Source: Clostridium sp. CAG:167
Lineage (GTDB): Bacteria > Bacillota > Clostridia > Lachnospirales > Lachnospiraceae
Reading direction: 5' to 3'
Assembly (NCBI GenBank): GCA_000433735.1
Contig: HF998355.1
Span: forward strand, 118,044 to 149,842
Length of the DNA: 31,799 nt
Position numbers and translations under genes: made by a program. This document shows, piece by piece, positions 1 to 7,514 of this stretch; the stretch's first letter is position 1; every line of letters begins with the position of its first letter. Under the pieces are notes generated by a model, which worked only from the letters and a program-made list of their open reading frames with translations, ran no database searches and had not been told where the DNA came from.

Positions 1-489
1 CGGGCTTACTTCTCCTATGCAAAACATTCTGGAAGAATCCGAAAAATAACCATCCAGGATCGTAGAACAGTCGATATTGATTATATCGCCTTCCTGCAAA
101 ACCACATTTTCAGACGGGAATCCATGACACACTTGGTCATTTACCGAGGTGCACACACTGTAAGGGAATCCCTGGTAATTTAAAGGTGCCGGGATTCCTC
201 CCCGCTCTGTGGTCATACGGTATACAATATCATCAATTTCTTTTGTATTCATTCCCGGTTTTACTACCGTTTCCAGATAGTCAAGAATGGCTATATTGAT
301 CTTGCAGCTCTCCTTGATCTTTTCGATCTGCGCCGGTGTTTTGATAATACTTCTTGGAGGCACAGAGCATCCTTTCTCCCGGTACGAATTTACCTTTGCG
401 TCAAAATCGGCATGACAGGTTTTGTATTTGCGCCCACTTCCACACCAGCAAGGCTGATTTCTTCCTATTTCTTTTTCCATGTTTTTCAT
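1..489 (-). CDS. map: Type I methionine aminopeptidase with N-terminal SEC-C zinc motif (partial, C-terminus beyond window)
   Basis: The visible 163 residues are the N-terminal part of a metal-dependent enzyme that removes the initiator methionine from nascent proteins in the cytoplasm. Residues 9-26 form a SEC-C motif (Cys14-x-Cys16 ... Cys25-His26). Such an extension is known in clostridial MetAP and is thought to help ribosome or zinc binding. The aminopeptidase fold follows: VCHGFP carries the substrate-side His, and NIDCS and YFSDSS carry the first two metal-binding Asp residues. The remaining His and Glu ligands lie outside the window. The ATG at 489 is preferred to the ATG at 480 because AGGAG sits six bases before it. 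A consensus promoter lies just upstream, so the gene is transcribed separately from the DUF3793 operon. Confidence 0.95.
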   Translation of the reverse strand, partial: MKNMEKEIGRNQPCWCGSGRKYKTCHADFDAKVNSYREKGCSVPPRSIIKTPAQIEKIKESCKINIAILDYLETVVKPGMNTKEIDDIVYRMTTERGGIPAPLNYQGFPYSVCTSVNDQVCHGFPSENVVLQEGDIINIDCSTILDGYFSDSSRMFCIGEVSP

Positions 490-556
490 TCCTTTCTCCT
501 ATCTCTCATCTAGACCTTTTCGTGTAGTGTTTCTCTTTCCATAACTCTCAAAAAAA

Positions 557-585
557 ATAATACATTGTCCACTGTTCCTTGTCAA
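557..585 (-). promoter_or_regulatory. Sigma-A promoter of map
   Basis: On the minus strand TTGACA (580-585) and TATTAT (557-562) are separated by exactly 17 bases. This places the transcription start about 60 bases before the map start codon. The match is strong; activity is inferred. Confidence 0.75.
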
Positions 586-675
586 TCACTACAACTTTTG
601 TTATATTTTTAGGACTATGAAAACGAAATCATACTCCTCCTGGAGCAAAGCAAAAAAAGTCAAAGCTAAATAAAA

Positions 676-745
676 AGAAGTTTCATTCTGCCAGAGGCTT
701 TAACGCAGCGCGTTTTCAGTCTCCGGCGGAATAAACTTCTTTTTT
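676..745. terminator. Long bidirectional terminator-like hairpin between DUF3793 gene and map
   Basis: Arms at 676-692 and 725-740 pair over about 16 bases with small mismatches. A second small hairpin (AACGC AGC GCGTT) sits near the middle. T-runs follow the stem on both strands. On the minus strand it overlaps the DUF3793 stop codon and ends that operon. Confidence 0.8.
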
Positions 746-1299
746 TACATTACTACAGTCATCTGTGGCAGCTTTCGCCCGGCCTCAAATACCTGTCTGT
801 AAATCCTTGTACATTTCCGGTACTTGTTAAACAAAGCTTCCTTCTCCCCTGCATTGCAGTATACTTTCCAGAAACCGCAGCTTTGACAATTCTTTCCTTT
901 GTTGTCGATAAACCCTTTCACATCCTCCAGCGGATACCCCAAAAAGATGCCGATCTCATGAGGAAAACATTTGTATCCGTGAAGCCTCTTTTTTAGATGT
1001 AACAGGCTTTTCTCCAGAGAAAAATCTTCATAGCCATAGTTTTTCAGCAGTTCCTGCACATCTCTCTGGGACAGGGATGCCTCAATCTGCTTTTTCCGAT
1101 ACACATATACAAGGACAGTGCTTTCTTTCCACAGCAGTGCCTGCACCCATACACCTCTGGGATTCAGCATCCCATTAAGCCAATCCAGTTCTTTTTTTAT
1201 CTCCTCTTTTCCTTCATAGAAAAAGTTAAAAAGTCCCGCTGCCTTCATACCGGCCAATGTAGGTGCACAATGCTGTATCACGCTCTGTTCTATCCCCAT
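745..1299 (-). CDS. DUF3793 family protein
   Basis: This 184-residue soluble protein has the hallmarks of DUF3793, a clostridial family of unknown function. An early HCAPTLAG motif (His10-Cys11) is followed by FLGYPLEDV (119-127), a cluster CxxCxxxxxxC (Cys138, Cys141, Cys148) and KCTRIY (Cys163). The conserved cysteines and histidine suggest metal or redox chemistry, but this is inference. AAAGGAG lies six bases before the ATG. The gene starts 11 bases after the flavodoxin stop, and that pairing suggests a shared redox or iron-related task. A small hairpin covers its ribosome site. The stop codon is embedded in the downstream terminator. Confidence 0.85.
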   Translation of the reverse strand: MGIEQSVIQHCAPTLAGMKAAGLFNFFYEGKEEIKKELDWLNGMLNPRGVWVQALLWKESTVLVYVYRKKQIEASLSQRDVQELLKNYGYEDFSLEKSLLHLKKRLHGYKCFPHEIGIFLGYPLEDVKGFIDNKGKNCQSCGFWKVYCNAGEKEALFNKYRKCTRIYRQVFEAGRKLPQMTVVM

Positions 1300-1302
1300 A
1301 TC

Positions 1303-1321
1303 CGGCTCCTTTACAGAGCCG
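1303..1321 (-). promoter_or_regulatory. Intercistronic hairpin masking the DUF3793 ribosome binding site
   Basis: CGGCTC (1303-1308) and GAGCCG (1316-1321) form a perfect 6-bp stem with a 7-base loop. In the mRNA the loop holds the flavodoxin stop codon, and the AAAGGAG of the next gene lies in loop and stem. A ribosome finishing flavodoxin would open it, which suggests translational coupling. Confidence 0.55.
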
Positions 1322-1742
1322 CTAACTGCTGTCCCATTGCCTCGCAGTCAGACAAGGCGGATTCGTCCGGCACCTCATGGCACATCAGACCTTCGCCATT
1401 TAAGACGGTGGCACCGGCACCGCTCATGCGTTCAACCCAGTCACGCATCCACTCGCCATCTCCCCAGCCGTAGGAACCAAACAATGCGATAGTTTTGCCT
1501 GCTGCAAAGGCCTCTACCTCTTCTACAAAAGGTTCCATCTCCGTCTCTTCCAGCACTTCCGCTCCCATAGCCGGGCAGCCAAGAGCAAATCCCTTTGCTG
1601 CTTTCAGTGCTTCGATGTCAGCATTTCCTACATAGACAACCTCTGCTTCTTTTCCTGCATCTGTAACGCCCTTTCCAATGGCATCTGCCATTGCCTGTGT
1701 GTTTCCTGTCTGTGACCAATAAACTACATATACTTTATCCAT
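1311..1742 (-). CDS. Short-chain flavodoxin
   Basis: This 143-residue protein is a full-length small flavodoxin, a cytoplasmic FMN-binding electron carrier that can replace ferredoxin when iron is scarce. The N-terminal beta strand leads into the FMN-phosphate loop SQTGNT (10-15). The FGSYGWGDGEW segment (88-98) matches the isoalloxazine-binding loop, and the protein is acidic as expected. AGGAGGA precedes the ATG. The gene heads a two-gene unit with DUF3793. Its leader carries a 19-bp inverted repeat that is both the metQ terminator and a possible DtxR-type operator. Iron-dependent control is an inference from that site plus the known role of flavodoxins. Confidence 0.95.
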   Translation of the reverse strand: MDKVYVVYWSQTGNTQAMADAIGKGVTDAGKEAEVVYVGNADIEALKAAKGFALGCPAMGAEVLEETEMEPFVEEVEAFAAGKTIALFGSYGWGDGEWMRDWVERMSGAGATVLNGEGLMCHEVPDESALSDCEAMGQQLAAL

Positions 1743-1762
1743 GATCGTCCTCCTAAATAAAA

Positions 1763-1806
1763 ATAATCTTACAGTAGTTAGTCTATCCTAACTGCTGTAA
1801 GATTAT
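1763..1806. terminator. metQ terminator / possible metalloregulator operator before flavodoxin
   Basis: Arms 1763-1781 and 1788-1806 pair over 19 bases with one G-T wobble and a 6-base loop. On the minus strand the stem is followed by ATTTTTATTT, which fits an intrinsic terminator for metNIQ. The centre reads TTAG-N6-CTAA, similar to DtxR/IdeR-type iron boxes. An extended -10-like TGTGATAAT on the minus strand runs into the repeat, so a flavodoxin promoter may overlap it. The terminator is well supported; the operator is speculative. Confidence 0.7.
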
Positions 1807-1862
1807 CACAAATTTATAAAAGAATCAATGGGTCTAAATCGTCCTATTTTCTCAATAACACC

Positions 1863-2714
1863 TTAGTCCTCAAAAGGAATTACGGCTCCGTCATATTTAT
1901 CGTTGATAAATTTCTTGATATCATCGGATTTCAAAACCTTAACCAAAGCCTTGATGCCGTCACTGTTTTCATTTCCTTCTTTCACGCCAATGATGTTTAC
2001 ATAAGTTTTTGCCGCTTCAGAATCTGCTTTTTCATAAGCAATGGAATCCTTGCTGACACTGTAGCCTGCTTCCAGTGCATAGTTACCATTTAATACAACA
2101 AAAGCAACTTCATCTTTTACTTTAGCAACCTGGGCTGCTTCCAGTTCCTGGAATTTCAGTTTCTTAGGATTTTCTTTAATGTCATTGATGGTTGCTGTCA
2201 GACCTGCACCGTCTTTCAGTGTCAAAAGACCGTTGTCCTGAAGAAGAAGAAGGGCACGAGCTTCATTGGTTGTATCGTTCGGAATGGCAATTGTATCACC
2301 TTCTGCCAGATCATCCAGTTTTTTCTTTGTTCCCGGATAAATACCAAATGGCTCATAGTGGATGCCGCCTGCATTTACGATATGTGTTCCGTTTTCTTTG
2401 TTGAACTGCTCCATGTAAGGTACATGCTCCATGTAATTGGCATCAAATTCGCCACTTTCTACTACGTTGTTTGGCTGTACGTAATCATCAAATACCGTCA
2501 CTTTCAATTCGTAACCCTGTTTCTCCAGGATTTTAGCTGCCTCAGCCAGAATTTCGGAGTGCGGAGTCTGAGATGCCGCTACCGTAATAGTCTTTTTCTG
2601 TGTGTTGTCCTGGCTGCTACTCTGATTGGATGAAGATGCACTGCTTCCGCATCCTGTTACCAGTCCTGCTGTCAAAATAGTTGCTAATGCTAATGATAAT
2701 AATTTCTTTTTCAT
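1863..2714 (-). CDS. metQ: Methionine ABC transporter substrate-binding lipoprotein MetQ
   Basis: This 283-residue NlpA/MetQ-family lipoprotein captures methionine outside the membrane for MetNI. A signal peptide with a VTGC lipobox ends at Cys22, followed by a Ser/Asn/Gln-rich linker. The mature domain begins KTITVAASQTPHSEIL and has the family segments VFDDYVQPN, YMEHVPYMEQFN and AIPNDTTNEARAL. It is the last gene of metN-metI-metQ, 25 bases after metI, and is followed by a 19-bp terminator hairpin. The exact ligand (L- or D-methionine, or a dipeptide) cannot be settled from sequence. Confidence 0.95.
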   Translation of the reverse strand: MKKKLLSLALATILTAGLVTGCGSSASSSNQSSSQDNTQKKTITVAASQTPHSEILAEAAKILEKQGYELKVTVFDDYVQPNNVVESGEFDANYMEHVPYMEQFNKENGTHIVNAGGIHYEPFGIYPGTKKKLDDLAEGDTIAIPNDTTNEARALLLLQDNGLLTLKDGAGLTATINDIKENPKKLKFQELEAAQVAKVKDEVAFVVLNGNYALEAGYSVSKDSIAYEKADSEAAKTYVNIIGVKEGNENSDGIKALVKVLKSDDIKKFINDKYDGAVIPFED

Positions 2715-2739
2715 AGTTTCTTATACCTCTTTCCTTTTT

Positions 2740-3411
2740 TTATTTTATTTTACGCCGGTCCAGTTTAGCAGAGATCAGCATACCAATCCCCTGCAGAATC
2801 TGAACCAAAACGATTAATATCACAATGGTTACAATCATAATATCCGGCTGATAGCGGTAATATCCGTATCGGATGGCTATGTCACCCAGACCGCCGCCGC
2901 CGACTACACCGGCCATAGCAGAATATCCAAGAATAGTTCCCAAGGCAATAGTAACACCTACGATCAAGGATGTTCTTGCCTCTACCAAAAGCACTCTCCC
3001 TATAATCGTGAAAGTGCCGGCTCCCATACTCTGGGCTGCCTCAATCACACCTTTGTCCACTTCTTTCAGAGAGGACTCGATCATGCGGGCAATAAATGGT
3101 GCCGCTGCGATCACCAGCGGAACCACCGTTGCTGCCGATCCATAACTTTGACCTACGATAAACCGGGTTACCGGAATCACCAGGATCAAAAGGATCAAAA
3201 ACGGAATGCTTCGGATCACATTGGTGATCACATCTAAAATCCGGTACACAACCCGGTTGGGATGGATGCCTCCCTTGTCCGTCACTGCCAGGGCAATGCC
3301 AAGAGGCAGACCTAAGACATATCCCATCAAAGTTGACATCAATGTCATAAACAGGGTCTCACGGATTCCCTTCCATATCATATCAATGACTACCTGATCA
3401 AATTGAAACAT
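2740..3411 (-). CDS. metI: Methionine ABC transporter permease MetI
   Basis: This permease has about five to six membrane segments and forms the MetNI channel. The EAA coupling segment is visible near residues 130-150 (EAAQSMGAGTFTIIGRVLLVEA), followed by AMAGVVGGGGLGDIAIRYGY, typical of MetI. An ATG at 3417 is also in frame but lies only three bases after GGAGG. The ATG at 3411 has a nine-base spacing and is preferred, giving 223 residues. The gene overlaps the 3' end of metN by 14 bases, consistent with coupled translation. Confidence 0.94.
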   Translation of the reverse strand: MFQFDQVVIDMIWKGIRETLFMTLMSTLMGYVLGLPLGIALAVTDKGGIHPNRVVYRILDVITNVIRSIPFLILLILVIPVTRFIVGQSYGSAATVVPLVIAAAPFIARMIESSLKEVDKGVIEAAQSMGAGTFTIIGRVLLVEARTSLIVGVTIALGTILGYSAMAGVVGGGGLGDIAIRYGYYRYQPDIMIVTIVILIVLVQILQGIGMLISAKLDRRKIK

Positions 3412-4405
3412 GTTCATCCACCTCCCCTACAGTCAGTTTTCTGTCTCGTAAATAAGCACTCATCTGTTCTGCTATCTCCGGCTGGTCCGGCAGCTGCAGG
3501 ATCATCTCCCCTGTAGCCGTTCCCTGAATGTCTTTTGTATCTGCATACAGGATATTTACAGGCTGTTTAAAATGCAGGATCATGTTTCCGATCACGGGTT
3601 CAAAAGATGAATTTTCACTGAACACAACTCGAATCAGATGCTTTCCTTTCATCTCTTTTGTTTCACCTTCATCTCCAAACAGCATCTTTTTGGCAACGGC
3701 TGATTCCGGATTGGCAAAGATCTTTGTTACCGCCCCTGCTTCCGCCAGTTTTCCTTTTTCCAGGATCGCTACTTTGTTACAGATCTTCTGGACTACGGAC
3801 ATTTCGTGAGTAATGATCACGATGGTGATGCCGTATTCTTTGTTGATGGTCTGCAAAAGTTCCAGAATGGACTGGGTCGTCTGGGGATCCAGTGCACTGG
3901 TTGCCTCATCACAAAGCAGGATATCCGGGTTGTTGGTCAGGGCTCTGGCGATGGCCACTCTCTGCTTCTGTCCTCCTGACAGTTGGGCCGGATACGATTT
4001 TGCCTTATCGGATAATCCTACGATCTCCAGAAGTTCTCTGGCTCTTTCTTTTGCCTGTTTCCTTTTCACACCGGCAATCTCCAATGGAAAACAGATATTG
4101 TCCAATACATTTTTCTGCATCAGAAGATTGAAATGCTGGAAGATCATGGATATTTTCTGTCTCTCTTTGCGAAGTGTACGGCCTTTCATCTTGGAAAGTT
4201 CCCTTCCCTGAATCTCTACCGTTCCTTCTGTGGGTTTTTCCAGATTGTTCAAACATCGTACCAGAGTACTTTTTCCGGCACCGGACATTCCGATGATTCC
4301 AAAAATGTCTCCTCGTCCGATCTCCAAGTCAATCTGATCCAAAGCTCTGACACCGTTGCCATATTCTTTCACAAGATTTTTCACAGCAATCAATGTTTCA
4401 CTCAT
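3398..4405 (-). CDS. metN: Methionine ABC transporter ATP-binding protein MetN with NIL domain
   Basis: This 335-residue ATPase powers methionine import. Walker A is GMSGAGKST (39-47), the Q-loop is FQHFNLL (89-95), the signature is LSGGQ (142-146) and Walker B is ILLCDE (162-167). The C-terminal region, about 260-335, matches the NIL domain that binds methionine and gives trans-inhibition in MetN proteins. AGGGGGA precedes the ATG at a suitable distance. A consensus promoter drives it. No SAM (S-box) riboswitch is visible in the roughly 70-base leader, which is unusual for met transport in Firmicutes. Confidence 0.96.
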   Translation of the reverse strand: MSETLIAVKNLVKEYGNGVRALDQIDLEIGRGDIFGIIGMSGAGKSTLVRCLNNLEKPTEGTVEIQGRELSKMKGRTLRKERQKISMIFQHFNLLMQKNVLDNICFPLEIAGVKRKQAKERARELLEIVGLSDKAKSYPAQLSGGQKQRVAIARALTNNPDILLCDEATSALDPQTTQSILELLQTINKEYGITIVIITHEMSVVQKICNKVAILEKGKLAEAGAVTKIFANPESAVAKKMLFGDEGETKEMKGKHLIRVVFSENSSFEPVIGNMILHFKQPVNILYADTKDIQGTATGEMILQLPDQPEIAEQMSAYLRDRKLTVGEVDEHVSI

Positions 4406-4441
4406 TTGACAATCCCCCTTTCTCTTTCCCTGTTCTCATAA

Positions 4442-4464
4442 ATTCATATTGGTTTTGTATGAAT
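4442..4464. repeat. Inverted repeat in the metN leader
   Basis: ATTCATA (4442-4448) and TATGAAT (4458-4464) form a perfect 7-bp inverted repeat with a 9-base loop. It lies just downstream of the predicted transcription start and upstream of the ribosome site. It could be an operator or a small RNA hairpin. It has no T-run, so it is not a terminator. Confidence 0.5.
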
Positions 4465-4472
4465 TGGTTGTT

Positions 4473-4501
4473 ATCATACTAGAGTTACCGGCTTTTGTCA
4501 A
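4473..4501 (-). promoter_or_regulatory. Sigma-A promoter of metNIQ
   Basis: On the minus strand TTGACA (4496-4501) and TATGAT (4473-4478) are separated by 17 bases. This is a near-consensus promoter about 70 bases from the metN start. Confidence 0.8.
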
Positions 4502-4510
4502 CGCTTTCAA

Positions 4511-4539
4511 CTATAGTTATTTTATAGTATTTGCTATAG
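4511..4539. repeat. Phased CTATAG repeats upstream of the metN -35 box
   Basis: CTATAG occurs at 4511-4516 and 4534-4539, with a related TATAG at 4523-4527, so copies recur about every 11-12 bases. The position just upstream of -35 and the helical spacing suggest an activator site, for example a LysR-type regulator. No regulator gene is nearby to support this. Confidence 0.4.
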
Positions 4540-4587
4540 GAAAAAGTTATATACGCCTTTTTATCAATAATTCCAGCCTAAAACAGG

Positions 4588-4618
4588 CAAAAAAAATAGC
4601 AGCCTCAGCTGCCATTTT
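4588..4618 (-). terminator. Intrinsic terminator of the XrtG operon
   Basis: On the minus strand GCAGC TGAG GCTGC, flanked by A and T runs, is followed by eight T residues. The stop codon of the 811-residue gene lies in the loop and its last two codons form one arm. Confidence 0.85.
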
Positions 4619-7040
4619 TCATCTTTTTTCTTCCCCACAGAGCTAACACCACCGCCAGCAGTACACCTGCCAGGCTCATAAGGAGTCCCTGCCACATATA
4701 AGGATACTTCATTACCACCGTCGTTGTTCCCGCCTCTACCTTCAGTAGGTGGTGGCTGCTTTTTATCGTCTGTTCGCTGGAAAAAATATCCTGATACGCC
4801 AGAGTTGTATTCACATCGTTTTGATCTGTCCGGATCCGGATCTCTCTTTTATACACAATGATAGAAAGGGGCACGATCTGTCTGTCCGGCAGTGATTTTA
4901 CTTTTTCTGCCATCAATTTCTGCAGATACTCCCCTACCGACACATCTCCGGTAAGAAAATAGTGATTGGTGAGATTCAAACCGACAAACACGATATTTTC
5001 ATCTCCTGCCGTGCCGGCAAAATCCACCTTCATCCCTGCATCATAAAGATATCCATAAGACTGATCCAGTCCGTTAAAATACACGGTCTTCCAGTCTGTA
5101 TTTTCTCTGTCAAATAGTTCGGTGTCTACCTCGCCCCCTTCGGTATACAATACCGGGTATCCATTTTCAAAAAAGATACTGTGACAGGTAACGCCTAAAA
5201 ACTCCTGGATCTGGGTCTGCTCATTTACCGGTACTCCATCTCCGTTTATAATGACCCGTATACCGGCAGATGCCAGCTGTCTTACCAGTGCCTCTGCCTG
5301 ACTCTTGCTATGATAAGAAAAACCGGCCAGATATACAACCTGATAAGAAGACAGATCTCCATAAGAATGCTCATCTATATACTTTGAATCTCCGATCTCC
5401 ATATCCGGATACTCGTAAGTAATGAGAGCTGCAGAACTTCCGATGGCAATTCCGTCGTACTTTGTCACCGTACCGAAGTTCCCTGAAACTTCCCTGTGAT
5501 ACAGCAGATAACTGTCATTTTGCGAATCCAGTTCATAGGAAAGTTCCTCTGCCGCTTTGGTCACAGACTCTATATCTTTTTCCTTATTCTTCAACTCCTG
5601 GATCTGGATCAGCACCGTATCATTTCCCATCTCCAGGGCACGGTCAAAGACATATGGGTAAAATCCGCGCTCCACTGCCTCATTTAATGACACGATGTTT
5701 TCTGCCGTGGCCGCCGACTGCCAGCCGGCACCAAAAGTTTCCTGTGTTTTTTCCTCTCCGGCATCACCGATCAGATAGTGGGCCATGGCGCCCAGACTGC
5801 TTCCATCCAATAATGCCATTCTCTGTTTTGTAATGCTCTTGGCCCGCTTGATCAGCGTTCCTTCCATAGTCTGTTCCATCCGTTTATTGGCATCGTCTCC
5901 CTCTGTGCCCTGATACACCAGGCTTAAAGATGGGATACAATCCAAAGTCAGAAGGACACAGCAGAGGATCACGATCCACCGCCGCAGTTCCTTCCACATA
6001 AGAAAACTGTACAATATAAGACACAGTGCAATGGATATAAAACGGAGCATCCAGAGATACTGGCTTCCCGGAAGTTTGCAGAGTACACCGTAAGCGGATG
6101 TGGTGGTACACAAAAAGATGCATACCCCTGCCCCAAATCCTGCCATACTTTTCCGTTTGCTTCCAATAAAACCAAACACAGCCAGCAAAAAGGCCGCCAG
6201 TCCAAAGTAAAATTCCACATTGCCCCGGGTGAGACGGCGCAGTGGATTCAGGGAGATAAAGGCATCCTGGAAAAAGCCTTTCATGACCTGGGAACTATCT
6301 GTGGAGGTAATACCTCCCTTTAAAGAAGCAAAGAGCCAGACTCCCATAATAAGAAAGGATGCCAGCATACTCAGAAGAACCGGCAGGTACATTCCTTTTT
6401 CATGGGTTACTAAGCGGTACACAAGCATAAACAACAGCACCGCCAGAAAGATCATGCCGGCGTATCCCACATGACACAGTGCAATCCCGGTAAATACAAG
6501 GATGATCCACTTCAGCCGCCGGAAATCTTTATCTTTCATGGTCTCATACACAAGATACATAAATACAGGCAGAAGCACCATGGACAAAGATCTTGGCAGA
6601 TTTCCCTCTACAAATAAAGCAAACAGATTGTTGGGAAGGAAAAACCATAATGCACCCATAAATGCTCCCAGTACAGGGCGGTTGTTATGGATTCCCAGGC
6701 AGAGCCACACAAGGGCTCCTGTAAAGAAGATCATAGCCACATACAGAAGGTATCCCTGCAGCGCACTTCCTCCCACAAACATCTGGCACAGCGCCAGCAC
6801 ATATACCGGAAGAGGTGCCCAGTAGCGCATCATCTGAACTCCGTTATACCAGAAACGGTCGTACAAAGGATATATATCCCCCTGACCGATAGACTGATAC
6901 AAAGAATCCCCTTTGTATACATGGCACATGGTGTCCGCACCAGTGGGATAATTGCCCCCCATTTTAATGCAGACGGCAATTCCCACTGCTATGGCTGCAT
7001 ATAAAAGAACGGCAATCACAACTCCAATTTTTTTCTTCAA
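4605..7040 (-). CDS. GT-C-like polytopic membrane protein of the XrtG operon (PTPS-related membrane family)
   Basis: This 811-residue membrane protein has an N-terminal helix, then an external loop with acidic and His residues (Asp36, His40, Asp61) and about ten further helices to roughly residue 370. A long extracellular domain covers about 380-780, and a final helix near 784-803 is followed by a basic tail. This layout resembles GT-C glycosyltransferases using lipid-linked sugars, and the family known as 6-pyruvoyl-tetrahydropterin-synthase-related membrane proteins. Catalysis is inferred, not shown. The start is TTG, supported by AGGAG eight bases upstream. The gene lies 12 bases after the PTPS-like gene and closes the operon; its last codons build the terminator. 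A role in making or transferring the sorting acceptor is plausible. Confidence 0.8.
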   Translation of the reverse strand: MKKKIGVVIAVLLYAAIAVGIAVCIKMGGNYPTGADTMCHVYKGDSLYQSIGQGDIYPLYDRFWYNGVQMMRYWAPLPVYVLALCQMFVGGSALQGYLLYVAMIFFTGALVWLCLGIHNNRPVLGAFMGALWFFLPNNLFALFVEGNLPRSLSMVLLPVFMYLVYETMKDKDFRRLKWIILVFTGIALCHVGYAGMIFLAVLLFMLVYRLVTHEKGMYLPVLLSMLASFLIMGVWLFASLKGGITSTDSSQVMKGFFQDAFISLNPLRRLTRGNVEFYFGLAAFLLAVFGFIGSKRKSMAGFGAGVCIFLCTTTSAYGVLCKLPGSQYLWMLRFISIALCLILYSFLMWKELRRWIVILCCVLLTLDCIPSLSLVYQGTEGDDANKRMEQTMEGTLIKRAKSITKQRMALLDGSSLGAMAHYLIGDAGEEKTQETFGAGWQSAATAENIVSLNEAVERGFYPYVFDRALEMGNDTVLIQIQELKNKEKDIESVTKAAEELSYELDSQNDSYLLYHREVSGNFGTVTKYDGIAIGSSAALITYEYPDMEIGDSKYIDEHSYGDLSSYQVVYLAGFSYHSKSQAEALVRQLASAGIRVIINGDGVPVNEQTQIQEFLGVTCHSIFFENGYPVLYTEGGEVDTELFDRENTDWKTVYFNGLDQSYGYLYDAGMKVDFAGTAGDENIVFVGLNLTNHYFLTGDVSVGEYLQKLMAEKVKSLPDRQIVPLSIIVYKREIRIRTDQNDVNTTLAYQDIFSSEQTIKSSHHLLKVEAGTTTVVMKYPYMWQGLLMSLAGVLLAVVLALWGRKKMKNGS

Positions 7041-7052
7041 TGTACTCTCTCC

Positions 7053-7514
7053 TTAATCCAGAATACGATCTAACAATTCATCTACCACTTTTCCCATTTG
7101 TTCTTTGGAACTGCGGGCAATGCTGTCCAGATACTCGTCATCCCGCTCAAAACTAATGACATAACTTCTGGTAGGAGTCTCGCTGCTTTCCATCTTAACC
7201 AACTGTCCTCCCAGTTTTTCCACAATTCTACGAATGTCGTACACAAAGTAATCCGACATATTTTCCAGGGTAGGGATGGTCTCATCAAAGGGCGGGATCT
7301 GATTGATGATCCGGTTTTGATACTGGTTAAAATACTCATCTATGGCCTTCTCATAGGCATCAAACTGGATAAACTTTTCGTCTTTCATCAGGATATCCAC
7401 CATAAATTCCCATGTATGGGGATGAGTCTCCCCTTCTTTTCCATTTATGATAATATAATGATTGGCATTCAGGTAAAATTTGAACTTGTACTCTCGAAAT
7501 ATCTTACTGCTCAT
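7053..7514 (-). CDS. PTPS/QueD-like protein of the XrtG operon, catalytic Cys replaced by Glu
   Basis: This 153-residue protein belongs to the 6-pyruvoyltetrahydropterin synthase / 6-carboxytetrahydropterin synthase fold. Zinc ligands are kept: His19 in NANHY, and His31 and His33 in THPHTW. The substrate-anchoring region SSETPTRSYVIS also looks preserved. The catalytic cysteine, four residues before the HxH motif in QueD, is Glu27 here. The usual Asp-His pair in the LDHxxLN segment is not seen; the region reads YQNRIINQIPPF. It is therefore probably not a standard queuosine or biopterin enzyme. Glu at the Cys position recalls PTPS-III folate enzymes, but no folate gene is nearby. It overlaps the preceding gene by 11 bases, with GGAGG six bases before ATG. 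It matches the PTPS-related family that accompanies XrtG. Confidence 0.85.
   Translation of the reverse strand: MSSKIFREYKFKFYLNANHYIIINGKEGETHPHTWEFMVDILMKDEKFIQFDAYEKAIDEYFNQYQNRIINQIPPFDETIPTLENMSDYFVYDIRRIVEKLGGQLVKMESSETPTRSYVISFERDDEYLDSIARSSKEQMGKVVDELLDRILD

Noticed and set aside
612..640. Five-codon leader ORF (ATG ATT TCG TTT TCA TAG) after AGGAGG on the minus strand
   Set aside because: It lies upstream of the map promoter, so it is not in the map transcript, and it is too short to support as a peptide.
4406..4500. SAM riboswitch before metN
   Set aside because: The leader is too short and has no multi-helix core or terminator; only a 7-bp inverted repeat is present.
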